Positions 9,208-17,504 of a DNA stretch of 64,000 nucleotides are shown here, one piece after another; positions within the stretch are counted from its first letter, which is position 1, and each line of letters starts with the position of its first letter. This stretch comes from Ancylobacter gelatini (GTDB taxonomy: Bacteria > Pseudomonadota > Alphaproteobacteria > Rhizobiales > Xanthobacteraceae). A program made the position numbers and the translations under genes. The notes under the pieces were generated by a model, which had not been told where the DNA came from, ran no database searches, and saw nothing but the letters and a program-made list of their open reading frames with translations. Location: contig NZ_JAKVIL010000006.1 in assembly GCF_022601675.1 (NCBI RefSeq), positions 62,001 through 126,000 of the forward strand, written 5' to 3'.

Positions 9208-10503
9208 TCACTCCGCCGCGAGGCGGAAGATCTGGGCGCTGGGCTTCTCGACCGGCATGTCGGTGGCGATCTTTTCGGCGATCATCTGCGCGGTGGCGGC
9301 CGAGAGCGTCCAGCCGAGATGGCCGTGGCCGGTGTTGTAGAACACGCCCGGCAGCTTGCCGGCGCCGACGCGCGGCATCAGGTTCGGCATCATCGGGCGC
9401 AGGCCGGCCCACGGCACGGTGCGCGCGGTGGAGACGCCGGGGAACAGCTGGCGGGTCCAGTTCACCAGCGGCGCGATGCGGTCGGCGCGGATGTCTCGGT
9501 TCTCGCCGTTGAACTCGGCAGTGCCGGCGACGCGGAAGCGATCCTTGCCGAGGCGCGAGGTGACGATCTTGGTCTGGTCGTCGAGCAGGCTCACCCACGG
9601 CGCGGCGTTCTGGCTGGCCTCGTCGTCGAGCATCACGGTGATGGAATAGCCCTTCACCGGATAGATGTTCACGCGGTCGCCGAACTGGGCGGCCAGCGCG
9701 CGGGAGCCGACGCCGGCGCAGACCACCACGCCGTCGAAGCTCAGGGTCTCACGGATCGGACGCGCATCCTCGCTCGACGGGGCAAGCGTCAGCGCGATGT
9801 CGACGCGCGGCTTGCCGGCGCTGACGCTGTGCTTGACCGAATCGACACTTGCCTCGTTGACGAAGGTCACGCCATGGCGGCGGCAGGCATCGGCGAGGCC
9901 ACGGGTGAACAGGTGGATGTCGCCGGTGGAATCGGATTCGGTGAAGAAGCCACCATAATAATCGCCGTGCAGCGTCGGCTCGATCGCGCGGATCTCGGAG
10001 GGGCCGACGGCGCGGCGGGCGAGGCCGCCCTGGGCATAGAGCTCGCTGGCGCGGGCGGCGGCGTCATAGCCAAGCTTGTCGCGGTAAATGTGCAGGATGC
10101 CGCGCTTTTCCAGCTTGAAGTCGATGCCTTCGCGGCTTGCCATCTCGAACATGTAGTCCCGCGCCTTGATGGCGAGGCGGGTGGTCTCGATAGTGTTGGC
10201 CTTGTAGTTCGGGATGTTGGCGAGGAACTCGGCCATCCAGGAGTATTTGTGCCAGGAGGGTTTCGGGTTCATCAGCAGCGGGGCGTCCGCCTTGAACATC
10301 CACTTGATGCCCTTGAGCACGGTGGACCAGGAGTTCCACACCTCGGCATTGGAGGCCGAAAGCTGGCCGCCATTGGCGAAGGAGGTCTCCATCGCCGCAT
10401 AGCGCTGGCGATCGATGACCGTGACGTCATAGCCACGTTCGCTCAGGGCATAGGCGGTGGTGATGCCGGTGATGCCGGCGCCGATAACAGCAATGCTGCG
10501 CAT
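9208..10503 (-). CDS. dadA: D-amino acid dehydrogenase (FAD, DadA-type)
   Basis: The 431-residue protein begins MRSIAVIGAGITGITTAYAL, a dinucleotide-binding fold for FAD. It continues with the DadA hallmarks SFANGGQLSASNAEVW, GILHIYRD and the C-terminal GHGHLGWTLSAATA. It oxidatively deaminates D-amino acids (and possibly glycine) to 2-oxo acids at the membrane, passing electrons to quinone. ATG 10503 has a GGAG Shine-Dalgarno and the FAD fold starts directly after it. A tandem glycine riboswitch lies in its leader, which suggests that glycine is a substrate or close metabolite. A glycine oxidase-like role is therefore a real alternative. Confidence 0.85.
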   Translation of the reverse strand: MRSIAVIGAGITGITTAYALSERGYDVTVIDRQRYAAMETSFANGGQLSASNAEVWNSWSTVLKGIKWMFKADAPLLMNPKPSWHKYSWMAEFLANIPNYKANTIETTRLAIKARDYMFEMASREGIDFKLEKRGILHIYRDKLGYDAAARASELYAQGGLARRAVGPSEIRAIEPTLHGDYYGGFFTESDSTGDIHLFTRGLADACRRHGVTFVNEASVDSVKHSVSAGKPRVDIALTLAPSSEDARPIRETLSFDGVVVCAGVGSRALAAQFGDRVNIYPVKGYSITVMLDDEASQNAAPWVSLLDDQTKIVTSRLGKDRFRVAGTAEFNGENRDIRADRIAPLVNWTRQLFPGVSTARTVPWAGLRPMMPNLMPRVGAGKLPGVFYNTGHGHLGWTLSAATAQMIAEKIATDMPVEKPSAQIFRLAAE

Positions 10504-10536
10504 GGGGAACTCCCGCGCTTGAGGACGACAAGGCGC

Positions 10537-10553
10537 GGATGGATCGTCCATCC
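10537..10553 (-). other. Hairpin between glycine riboswitch and dadA start
   Basis: A 7-bp perfect stem with a 3-base loop (GGATGGA-tcg-TCCATCC) lies between the second aptamer and the dadA Shine-Dalgarno. It could be part of the expression platform. No T-tract follows, so any control here is more likely translational than by termination. Confidence 0.4.
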
Positions 10554-10568
10554 GGCCCACTGTCCCCA

Positions 10569-10782
10569 ATCTGTCGCGGTACCTGAGAGCTCGCCCCGAG
10601 GTGAACGGGAATAATCCGTCGCCCCTCGGGCTTCCCCTTCGGTGGGCACCTGCCGGAATGGCGGCGGCGCCTCTCTCCAGATCGTCCTGATTATGCGGTC
10701 CCTTGGGCCTGAGAGTTTCCTGGGGGGTTGCTCCGTCGGCGCCGACACATGTCCGGGAGGACTGTCGGTCTCTCCCGCATAA
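10569..10782 (-). promoter_or_regulatory. Tandem glycine riboswitch upstream of dadA
   Basis: Read on the minus strand, this is a two-aptamer glycine riboswitch. Aptamer I is closed by an 8-bp P1 stem (TTATGCGG at 10782-10775 with CCGCATAA at 10698-10691). It contains GGGAGAGA, GGAGCAAC (10734-10727) and CTCTCAGG (10715-10708). An 8-base linker leads to aptamer II, closed by ATCTG (10682-10678) and CAGAT (10573-10569), with GGAGAGAGGC, CCGAAGGGG (10642-10634) and CTCTCAGGTACC. These are the conserved cores of the gcvT-type element. It precedes a FAD amino acid dehydrogenase rather than the glycine cleavage operon, so it probably turns glycine/D-amino acid oxidation on when glycine is high. 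Confidence 0.93.
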
Positions 10783-10879
10783 CCATTAGCAGACGGCTAT
10801 ATGCATCGCACAAAAGCATGCCCGTTTCAAGGGCAGCTTCCACCGTCCGGGCCCCCGACCAAGGGATGAGAGGCGCGGC

Positions 10880-11749
10880 TCACAGCGTCGTGACGGCATC
10901 GAGCCCGAGATCCAGGATCGGCGCGGAATGGGTGATCCAGCCGACCGAAATCAGGTCGACGCCGCTGGCCGCGATCGGGCCGATGGTCTCGCGATTGATC
11001 CGGCCCGAGGCCTCGGTGAGCGCCCGCCCACCCACGATCCCGACCGCCTGGCGGAGCAGTTCCGGCCCCATATTGTCGAGCAGCACCGCGTCGACGCCCT
11101 CCGCCATCGCCTCGTGGAGCTGATCGAGCGTGTCGACCTCGACCTCGATCTTCACCATGTGCCCGGCATGGGCCTTGGCCGCGCGGATGGCTGGCACCAC
11201 GCCGCCGGCGACCGCGATGTGGTTGTCCTTGATCAGCACCGCGTCGTCGAGGCCGAAACGGTGGTTGGAGCCTCCGCCGGCGCGCACGGCGTGTTTCTCG
11301 ATGGCGCGCAGGCCCGGCGTGGTCTTGCGGGTGCACACCACATGAGCCTTGCCGTGCGCACGGGCGATCTCGACCAGCGAGGAGGTGGCGGTCGCGATAC
11401 CGGACATGCGGCAGGCGAGGTTCAGCGCCACGCGCTCGGCCGAGAGGATTGAGCGCGCCGAACCGCGCACGCGCATCACCACGTCGCCGGGCGCCAGCGC
11501 CGCGCCGTCGGGGCGTTCGACCGTGACGTCGAGAGTCGGGTCGTAGAGCTGGAAGGCAAGGCGGGCGACGTCGATGCCGGCAGCGACGCCGGGCTGGCGA
11601 CTGGCGACCACCGCCTCGAAGCGCAGACCGGCGGGCACCACCGAATCGGTGGTCACGTCGCCGGCGCGGCCAAGGTCTTCGAGAAACGCGGTGCGCAGCA
11701 GCGGCTCGACCAGCAAATGGGGCAGGGGAGGCAGATGAGGCTGGGACAT
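10880..11749 (-). CDS. nadC: Nicotinate-nucleotide pyrophosphorylase NadC
   Basis: The 289-residue enzyme converts quinolinate and PRPP to nicotinate mononucleotide, CO2 and pyrophosphate, the third step of de novo NAD synthesis. Conserved segments include EDLGRAGDVTTD near the N-terminus, CTRKTTPGLRAIEKHAVRAGGG (substrate-binding Arg/Lys cluster), LIKDNHIA and EVEVDTLDQ. The length is normal for the family. It is the last gene of nadA-nadB-nadC, separated from nadB by 175 bases that hold a GC-rich palindrome. Confidence 0.95.
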   Translation of the reverse strand: MSQPHLPPLPHLLVEPLLRTAFLEDLGRAGDVTTDSVVPAGLRFEAVVASRQPGVAAGIDVARLAFQLYDPTLDVTVERPDGAALAPGDVVMRVRGSARSILSAERVALNLACRMSGIATATSSLVEIARAHGKAHVVCTRKTTPGLRAIEKHAVRAGGGSNHRFGLDDAVLIKDNHIAVAGGVVPAIRAAKAHAGHMVKIEVEVDTLDQLHEAMAEGVDAVLLDNMGPELLRQAVGIVGGRALTEASGRINRETIGPIAASGVDLISVGWITHSAPILDLGLDAVTTL

Positions 11750-11803
11750 GGTTGTTTGACCTGTGAAATTCGTGCGGCCCGGAAACCGGGTGTCGCCGCT
11801 GCT

Positions 11804-11826
11804 CCCTCGCCCCGTATGGGCGAGGG
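11804..11826. repeat. Extragenic palindrome between nadB and nadC
   Basis: A 9-bp inverted repeat (CCCTCGCCC / GGGCGAGGG) with loop CGTAT. It resembles the GC-rich palindromes at 30155-30181 and 32248-32283. It may protect or attenuate the nad operon transcript between nadB and nadC. Confidence 0.5.
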
Positions 11827-11924
11827 GTGGGGCAGGGGAGCTGGAGGGCTCCGCGACCGTGTCGCCCTCACCGATCCGCGTCGCGGATCATCTCGTCCGA
11901 TAGAGGTCCCTATACGAGGCCGTC

Positions 11925-13457
11925 TTACGCCACCTGCCGCTCGGCCGGTTCCAGCGCGATGTCGGCCAGCATGATCTCGGCATGAAGCGCGGCGGCGGCG
12001 GGGAGCGGGAAGTCGGTGCGGAAATGCCCGCCACGGCTTTCCTCGCGCCGCAGCGCCGCCTCCGCAACCATGCGCGCGATGAGCGAGAAGTCGTCTCCGT
12101 CGCGCTCATTCAACGCGGCGAGCTGGCCGAGCGCGCCCTTCAGCGTCGCGGCCTCGCGCACCACGCCGACCTGCCGGTCCATCAGCGCGCGGATTTCTGC
12201 GCGCGACAGCGAGCGGCGCACCGGGGCGGTCCCCTCAAGGTCGCGCGCACCCGGGACGTCGCGGCCGGCGATGTCGGCGGCGATGCGCGGGGCGAAGGCG
12301 AGCGCCTCCAGCAGCGAGTTGCTGGCGAGCCGGTTGGCACCGTGCAGCCCGGTCGAGGCCACCTCGCCGCAGGCCCACAGCCCTTCGAGCGACGTGCGGC
12401 CGGACAGGTCCACCTTGATGCCGCCCATATGATAATGCGCCGCCGGCCGTACCGGAATCGGGGTCTGCGCCGGGTCGATGCCATTGGCCCGGCACAGCGC
12501 CACCACGCCGGGGAAGCGGCGGTCGATATTCTCGAAACGGGCGTCCAGCACCACCTGACGGCCGCTCGCGATCTGGGCGAAGATGGCGCGCGCCACCACG
12601 TCGCGCGGGGCAAGCTCGCGGCCGGGCACGTCTTCCATGAAGCGCTCGCCGCGTTCATTGAGCAGGATCGCGCCTTCCCCGCGCAGCGCCTCGGTGGCGA
12701 GCGGCATCGGCGCCGGGCCGCCGGGTCCGCGCGCCTGCGCGTCGGTCACCGCCATGGCAGTCGGGTGGAACTGCACGAACTCCATGTCGCGCATCACCGC
12801 CCCCGCGCGGGCGGCAAGAGCGAGGCCCGAGCCCGTTGCCCCGAGCGGATTGGTGGTCGAGGCATAGAGCCCGCCGAGCCCGCCGGTCGCCAGCACCACG
12901 GCGCGGGCGGCAAGGCGCAGCGTCTCACCATCGGCGCGGGTGACGGCGAGGCCCGCGACCTCACCGTGCGTGTCGCGCAGCAGGCAGGTCGCGCGGGTCG
13001 CCTCCATGAGATGGACGGACGGGCAGGCGCGCACCGCGCGCACCAGCGTTTCCAGCACCACGCGCCCGGTGCCGTCGCCATCGGCATGGACGATGCGGCG
13101 GCGGCAATGGGCGGCCTCCAGCCCCAGCGCGAGCGCGCCGGAAGCGTCGCGGTCGAACGGGGTGGCGAGGCTGACCAGCCAGTCGATGGCGGCCGGTGCG
13201 GCCTCCGCGACCAGCCGGGCGACCGGAGCCTCGGTGAGGCCGGCGCCGGCGGCGAGCGTGTCGAGGGCGTGCAACTCCGGCCGGTCATCGGCGCCGATGG
13301 CGGCGGCGATGCCGCCCTGCGCCCATCCGGTCGCGGCTTCCTGCCCGAGCGTGGAGGCAACGATGAGCGTCACCGGCCGCGGCGCGAGCCGCAGCGCAGT
13401 GGCGAGACCGGCAACCCCGCCGCCGACAACGACGACGTTTTCAGGCGCGTGCTTCAC
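11925..13457 (-). CDS. nadB: L-aspartate oxidase NadB
   Basis: The 510-residue FAD enzyme oxidises L-aspartate to iminoaspartate, the substrate of NadA. The FAD fold VVVVGGGVAGLATAL is near the N-terminus. Characteristic segments follow: GWAQGGIAAA, MEFVQFHPTAM, ERGERFMEDV, HYHMGGI and STGLHGANRLASNSLLEAL. The start is GTG 13457, chosen because the FAD motif follows within ten residues and an AAGGGG Shine-Dalgarno precedes it; the open frame extends further upstream only as an artefact overlapping nadA. It is 23 bases downstream of nadA, in the same operon. Confidence 0.95.
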   Translation of the reverse strand: MKHAPENVVVVGGGVAGLATALRLAPRPVTLIVASTLGQEAATGWAQGGIAAAIGADDRPELHALDTLAAGAGLTEAPVARLVAEAAPAAIDWLVSLATPFDRDASGALALGLEAAHCRRRIVHADGDGTGRVVLETLVRAVRACPSVHLMEATRATCLLRDTHGEVAGLAVTRADGETLRLAARAVVLATGGLGGLYASTTNPLGATGSGLALAARAGAVMRDMEFVQFHPTAMAVTDAQARGPGGPAPMPLATEALRGEGAILLNERGERFMEDVPGRELAPRDVVARAIFAQIASGRQVVLDARFENIDRRFPGVVALCRANGIDPAQTPIPVRPAAHYHMGGIKVDLSGRTSLEGLWACGEVASTGLHGANRLASNSLLEALAFAPRIAADIAGRDVPGARDLEGTAPVRRSLSRAEIRALMDRQVGVVREAATLKGALGQLAALNERDGDDFSLIARMVAEAALRREESRGGHFRTDFPLPAAAALHAEIMLADIALEPAERQVA

Positions 13458-13480
13458 GGCAATTCCCCTTGTCGAGGCGT

Positions 13481-14539
13481 TCAGCGGATGGCGAGCATGC
13501 GCTCGACGGCGAGCCGGGCGCGGTCGGCGATGGCGGGATCGATCTCGACGGCGTGGGTCATCGTCTCCAGCGAGCGACGGATCGCCGGCAGGGTGATGCG
13601 CCGCATGTGCGGGCACAGATTGCAGGGCCGCACGAACTCGACATCGGGGTGCTGCACCGACACATTGTCCGCCATCGAGCACTCGGTGATCAGCACCACG
13701 CGGGCCGGCTTTTCGTCGCGCACATAGTCCGCCATGCCGGCGGTGGAGCCGGCATAGTCGGCTTCGGCCACCACCTCGGGCGGGCATTCGGGATGCGCCA
13801 GCACCACGACGCCGGGATGGTTCTCGCGCAGGTCGCGAATGTCCTGCGGGGTGAAGCGCTCATGCACCTCGCAATGGCCCTTCCACGCGATCAGCTCCAG
13901 CTCCGGCACTTCCTTCTGCACGTTCTGGGCGAGGAACTCGTCGGGCAGCATCAGGATGCGGTTGGTGCCCCATTCCTTCGCGACATGGCGCACCACCTTC
14001 ACGGCGTTGCCGGAGGTGCAGCAATAATCGCTCTCGGCCTTCACCTCTGCGGAGGTGTTGACATAGGTGACCACCGGCACGCCGGGGAAGCGCTCGCGCA
14101 GCAGGCGGATGTCGGCGGCGGTGATGCTTTCGGCCAGCGAGCAGCCGGCCTTCATGTCCGGCATCAGCACCGTCTTGGACGGGTTCAGCAGCTTGGCGGT
14201 CTCGGCCATGAAATGCACGCCGGCCATGACGATGACGTCGGCATCCACCGTCACCGCTTCGCGGGCCAGCGCGAGGCTGTCGCCCACGATGTCGGCCACC
14301 GTGTTGAAGATTTCAGGCGCCTGGTAATTGTGGCCGAGCACAACGGCGTTGCGCTCCTTCTTCAGCCGCTCGATCGCCTCGACGTCGCGCGCGATCAGCG
14401 GCCATTCCGCCGGGGTGACGTGACGGGCCACCCGCGCATAGAGCTGGGGCAGCGGCAGGGCGGGCGCCAGCGGCCGTTCGGCATGAAGGCGGGCGGCGGA
14501 CTCATCGCGAGGCAGCGTGGCGGCGTCGGCATCCAGCAT
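13481..14539 (-). CDS. nadA: Quinolinate synthase NadA
   Basis: The 352-residue iron-sulfur enzyme condenses iminoaspartate with dihydroxyacetone phosphate to quinolinate. Cluster-ligand candidates are the cysteines in [18 protein letters not shown] and PCNLCPHM. The segments [10 protein letters not shown] and [12 protein letters not shown] are typical of the family. ATG 14539 was chosen for its GGAGG Shine-Dalgarno. It opens the nadABC operon. Two palindromic operators lie in the 178 bases between it and ypeA, and a NadQ-type regulator gene is 1 kb away. Confidence 0.96.
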   Translation of the reverse strand: MLDADAATLPRDESAARLHAERPLAPALPLPQLYARVARHVTPAEWPLIARDVEAIERLKKERNAVVLGHNYQAPEIFNTVADIVGDSLALAREAVTVDADVIVMAGVHFMAETAKLLNPSKTVLMPDMKAGCSLAESITAADIRLLRERFPGVPVVTYVNTSAEVKAESDYCCTSGNAVKVVRHVAKEWGTNRILMLPDEFLAQNVQKEVPELELIAWKGHCEVHERFTPQDIRDLRENHPGVVVLAHPECPPEVVAEADYAGSTAGMADYVRDEKPARVVLITECSMADNVSVQHPDVEFVRPCNLCPHMRRITLPAIRRSLETMTHAVEIDPAIADRARLAVERMLAIR

Positions 14540-14550
14540 ATCGGCCTCCC

Positions 14551-14571
14551 TTATACTCGTTTTGAGTATAA
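14551..14571. promoter_or_regulatory. Palindromic operator upstream of nadA, site 1
   Basis: Perfect inverted repeat TTATACTC-gtttt-GAGTATAA, 12 bases upstream of the nadA start codon. NadQ is the likely ligand, because its gene is nearby and this family controls nad genes in alphaproteobacteria. I could not compare it with a recorded NadQ motif. Confidence 0.65.
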
Positions 14572-14611
14572 CTAGGGTCAAGAAAGACCGGCGCAAGGCC
14601 CGGCATTTGGC

Positions 14612-14632
14612 TTATGCTAAGACTGAGTATAA
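14612..14632. promoter_or_regulatory. Palindromic operator upstream of nadA, site 2
   Basis: A second 21-base copy, TTATGCTA-agact-GAGTATAA, with one arm degenerate and the other identical to site 1. It starts 61 bases from the start of site 1, close to six helical turns, which would allow side-by-side or looped binding. Confidence 0.55.
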
Positions 14633-14717
14633 GTGCCTGTCAACGGCCCGTCACAAATGGCATGATCCAATTTGCGGATCATCCCGCAAGGCACGCGCAA
14701 CGCTTGGAATTTCGTTC

Positions 14718-15146
14718 ATGACCCTGAAGATCGAGGCGGCCGGAGCCGCCGATGAGCGCGCCGTCGTGCATTTGTGGCGGGCCTGCGGGCTCACGGTTCC
14801 CTATAACGACCCCGCTGCGGATTTCCGGCAGGCGCTGGGCCGCGAGGCATCGGATGTGCTGGTCGCGCGGGCCGAGTGCGGGCGGATCGTCGGTGCGGTC
14901 ATGGTCGGTCATGACGGGCATCGCGGCTGGCTCTATTACCTTGCCGCCGAGCCGATGATGCAGGGCCAGGGCGTCGGCAGCGCCATGGTTGAAGCTGCCG
15001 AAGCGTGGCTGAAGGCGCGCGGCATCGTCAAGGCGCAGCTTCTGGTGCGCGAGACAAATGCCGGCGTCGTGGCGTTTTATGAAAAGCTGGGATTCGAGAT
15101 CGCCCCGCGCCTTGTGATGTCGAAGTGGCTCGACGGGCGGGAGTGA
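14718..15146 (+). CDS. GNAT acetyltransferase, YpeA type
   Basis: The 142-residue protein is a GCN5-related N-acetyltransferase. The acetyl-CoA binding loop is QGQGVGSAMVEAAE, and the C-terminal FYEKLGFE segment closes the fold. The order LWRACGLTVPYNDP, MVGHDGHRGWLYYL and LVRETNAGVVAFYEKLGFE matches the YpeA subgroup closely. The acceptor is unknown for this subgroup. ATG 14718 gives the normal family length. It is divergent from nadA and shares the intergenic region carrying the palindromic operators, so it might be affected by the same regulator. Confidence 0.82.
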   Translation: MTLKIEAAGAADERAVVHLWRACGLTVPYNDPAADFRQALGREASDVLVARAECGRIVGAVMVGHDGHRGWLYYLAAEPMMQGQGVGSAMVEAAEAWLKARGIVKAQLLVRETNAGVVAFYEKLGFEIAPRLVMSKWLDGRE

Positions 15147-15215
15147 AAGATCGGACGGGAAAAATGGCCCCGCGCCGACGCCCGGTCCGGGCGCCGTGCG
15201 GGGGTGTCGGCCGGT

Positions 15216-15341
15216 TCAGCCGATCTGTTCGATGATGATGGCGCGAATCTGCTCGCGCGTCAGGCCGCACGGCTCCGGCTTCCAGTCAGTGCTGGAGCGG
15301 ATGACGGGCTGGGTAGGGTGGGTCTGCTTCTTGTTAGTCAT
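15216..15341 (-). CDS. Small conserved-looking hypothetical protein (41 aa)
   Basis: A 41-codon frame from ATG 15341 encodes a charged N-terminus (MTNKKQTHPTQP) and a helix ending CGLTREQIRAIIIEQIG. A GAGGA-like Shine-Dalgarno precedes the ATG. The strongly biased third positions and the regular amphipathic C-terminal helix suggest a real gene. I recall similar small proteins in Hyphomicrobiales but no function. It lies between ypeA and nadQ and has its own upstream space of about 165 bases. Confidence 0.55.
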   Translation of the reverse strand: MTNKKQTHPTQPVIRSSTDWKPEPCGLTREQIRAIIIEQIG

Positions 15342-15507
15342 AAATCCTCGATGCCGCGGCGACGTAATGTCGGCGGCTGACGCTGTGCGTCTGTGTGGTG
15401 AAAGAAAGCCTCGCATCGCAACAGATGCCGGCTCGGCCGCCAGACCGGCGACGACGGGAAACTAACGGCCTAATGCGTCGCTAATGTGACGTAATGGAAC
15501 TTCGATA

Positions 15508-16515
15508 TCACCGGCGCCCGCTGCCGCCCGGCAGCCGCACGCCGGGAGCGGGGCGCTCCAGCAGCACCTCGCGGCGGAACCGCACCAGTCGCGCCGGCCG
15601 CCCGCCGGTTTCGGTCGCGGTCTCGCCGGTCTCCTCGACCAGGCGCTGCTGCTCCACCAGCCGGCGGAAATTCTGCTTGTGCAGCCGCACGCCCGACAGC
15701 GCCTCCACCGTGCGCTGGAGCTGCAGCAGGGTGAAGGACGGCGGCATCAGCTCGAACACCACGGGGCGGTACTTGATCTTGCCGCGCAGCCGCGCGATGG
15801 CCAGTGCCAGCATGCGGCGATGATCGACCGCCATCTCGACGCCGGAGGGCGTCGGTGCGGTGCGGGCCGAGCCGCGCTCGCGCAGCGCTTCCGCGACCAG
15901 CCCCGCCTCGTACAGCAGTTCATAGCGCTCCAGCACACGCTCCTCGTTCCAGGAGCCGTCCTTGCCGCCATCCTTGCCGAAGCACAAAGTCACCCGCTCC
16001 GCCCGCATCTCGCCAGAGCGTGAATCCGCCGCGCCCGCTGCCCAGGCCCGCAGCCCGGGCTCCAGCGCATCCAGCACGTTCGGGCGGCCGTCGCGCCAGT
16101 CTTCCCAGGGGAAATAGCGATACCAGCTCTGCCACGCCGCATCGGTGTCGCCGGCCGGGCGTGCCTCGCGCACCAGCGCGAGATAGGCGAGCGACAGCGA
16201 GCGCCGGGCATCCTCGCCGCGGTCACGGTCGCCGAAGGTGTAGAGCTGCTCGACATGGCCGAGCACCTGCAGCGTCTGGCGTTCCACCCAGCTGCGCAGG
16301 CCGACCTCCAGCGTGCGGTGGCCGCGCTCCAGCGGGCCGGAGGGCAGGGATTCGCCCGCGCCGCCCATCATCTCGCCGACGCCGCGACGGATCGCCAGCA
16401 CCTTCGGGTCGTCCTCGGTCACGGCGACGATCACCGCGCTCAGCCCGATGGTCAGGTCGTCTTGCTGGCGCGCGGGAGCCTCGGGCGGCGTGCTGGTCGG
16501 GGAGGGGACGGACAT
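15508..16515 (-). CDS. nadQ: NadQ-type Nudix-fold transcriptional regulator of NAD synthesis
   Basis: The 335-residue protein has a Nudix-like N-terminal half. It has AVIVAVTEDDPKVLAIRRG and SLPSGPLERGHRTLEVGLRSWVE, but the Nudix catalytic GX5EX7REUXEEXGU is degenerate, which suggests a ligand-binding rather than hydrolytic domain. The C-terminal part is a winged helix (KIKYRPVVFELMPPSFTLLQLQ and LHKQNFRRLVEQQRLVEETGE). This layout fits NadQ (COG4111), an alphaproteobacterial relative of NrtR. Nearness to nadABC and its operators supports control of NAD synthesis. ATG 16515 was chosen; an upstream ATG at 16596 is possible but adds low-complexity sequence. Confidence 0.78.
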   Translation of the reverse strand: MSVPSPTSTPPEAPARQQDDLTIGLSAVIVAVTEDDPKVLAIRRGVGEMMGGAGESLPSGPLERGHRTLEVGLRSWVERQTLQVLGHVEQLYTFGDRDRGEDARRSLSLAYLALVREARPAGDTDAAWQSWYRYFPWEDWRDGRPNVLDALEPGLRAWAAGAADSRSGEMRAERVTLCFGKDGGKDGSWNEERVLERYELLYEAGLVAEALRERGSARTAPTPSGVEMAVDHRRMLALAIARLRGKIKYRPVVFELMPPSFTLLQLQRTVEALSGVRLHKQNFRRLVEQQRLVEETGETATETGGRPARLVRFRREVLLERPAPGVRLPGGSGRR

Positions 16516-16640
16516 GGGGCGGGCGGCGAGGCCTTCCGTTGGGTGAGTGAGGGGCGGCGACGAGGGCGCTATGAATAGCACGCTTGCGCCCGGCATGGCG
16601 TAGTGGCATGCGCCTATGGGACAGCGCGAGAGGAGAGATG

Positions 16641-17477
16641 ATGGCCAGTAACGTGGTTCTTCCCGGCGGCGAAACCGTCCCGGCCCTTGGCATCGGCACC
16701 TGGATGATGGGCGAGCGCGCCAATGCCCGCCGCGAGGAGATCGAATCGATCCGTCTCGGCGTCGAGCTTGGTCTGACGCTGGTCGACACCGCCGAGATGT
16801 ATGGCGACGGCGCGTGCGAGAGCTTCCTCGGCGAGGCGCTGGCCGGGCTGCGGGACGAGGTGTTCCTCGTCAGCAAGGTCTACCCCCACAATGCCAGCCA
16901 TATGGGCGTGATGGCGGCCTGCGAGCGCAGTCTCAAGCGGCTGAAGACCGACCGGCTCGACCTCTATCTCCTGCACTGGCGCGGCGGCGTGCCGCTGGAG
17001 GACACCATTGCCGGCTTCGAGGAGCTGAAGGCGATGGGCAAGATCCGCCACTGGGGCGTCTCCAATTTCGACACCGATGACATGGAAGAGCTGTGGGACT
17101 GCGAGGGCGGGGATGCCTGCGCGGTCAACCAGGTGCTCTACAATCTCACCCGTCGCGGGCCGGAATGGGACCTGCTGCCGTGGATGGAGCGCCACAAGGT
17201 GCCGCTCATGGCCTACAGCCCGATCGAGCAGGGGCGCATCCCCGCGAGCGGGGTTCTGGCGAAGATCGCCGAGAAGCACGGCGTCCGTCCGTTCCAGATC
17301 GCGCTGGCCTGGGCGCTGCGCAACCCCAACAATATCGTGATCCCGAAGGCCTCACGCCCCGCCCACATGCGCGAGAATGCCGGCGCGCGGGATATCGCGC
17401 TCGATGGCGAGGACCTTGCCGCGCTCGACAAGGCGTTCGCGCCGCCCTCGCGCAAGCGCTCGCTGGAGATGCTGTGA
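16641..17477 (+). CDS. Aldo/keto reductase
   Basis: The 278-residue NADPH-dependent oxidoreductase is a TIM barrel with the full catalytic tetrad: Asp49, Tyr54, Lys79 and His112. The phosphate-binding end is IPKASRPAHMREN. It resembles the bacterial AKR5-like group (YeaE type) that reduces methylglyoxal and other aldehydes; the substrate is not certain. Tandem ATGs occur at 16638 and 16641, and AGGAGAG just upstream spaces better to the second. The gene is divergent from nadQ and ends 27 bases before bioM, with no terminator seen between them, so some readthrough into bioM is possible. Confidence 0.87.
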   Translation: MASNVVLPGGETVPALGIGTWMMGERANARREEIESIRLGVELGLTLVDTAEMYGDGACESFLGEALAGLRDEVFLVSKVYPHNASHMGVMAACERSLKRLKTDRLDLYLLHWRGGVPLEDTIAGFEELKAMGKIRHWGVSNFDTDDMEELWDCEGGDACAVNQVLYNLTRRGPEWDLLPWMERHKVPLMAYSPIEQGRIPASGVLAKIAEKHGVRPFQIALAWALRNPNNIVIPKASRPAHMRENAGARDIALDGEDLAALDKAFAPPSRKRSLEML

Positions 17478-17504
17478 GCCGGGCGCGGGAGACGACGTGA
17501 CATC

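Noticed and set aside
17478..17504. BioR-type operator before bioM
   Set aside because: The 27-base gap has no TTAT-type palindrome; if biotin control exists its site is not here.
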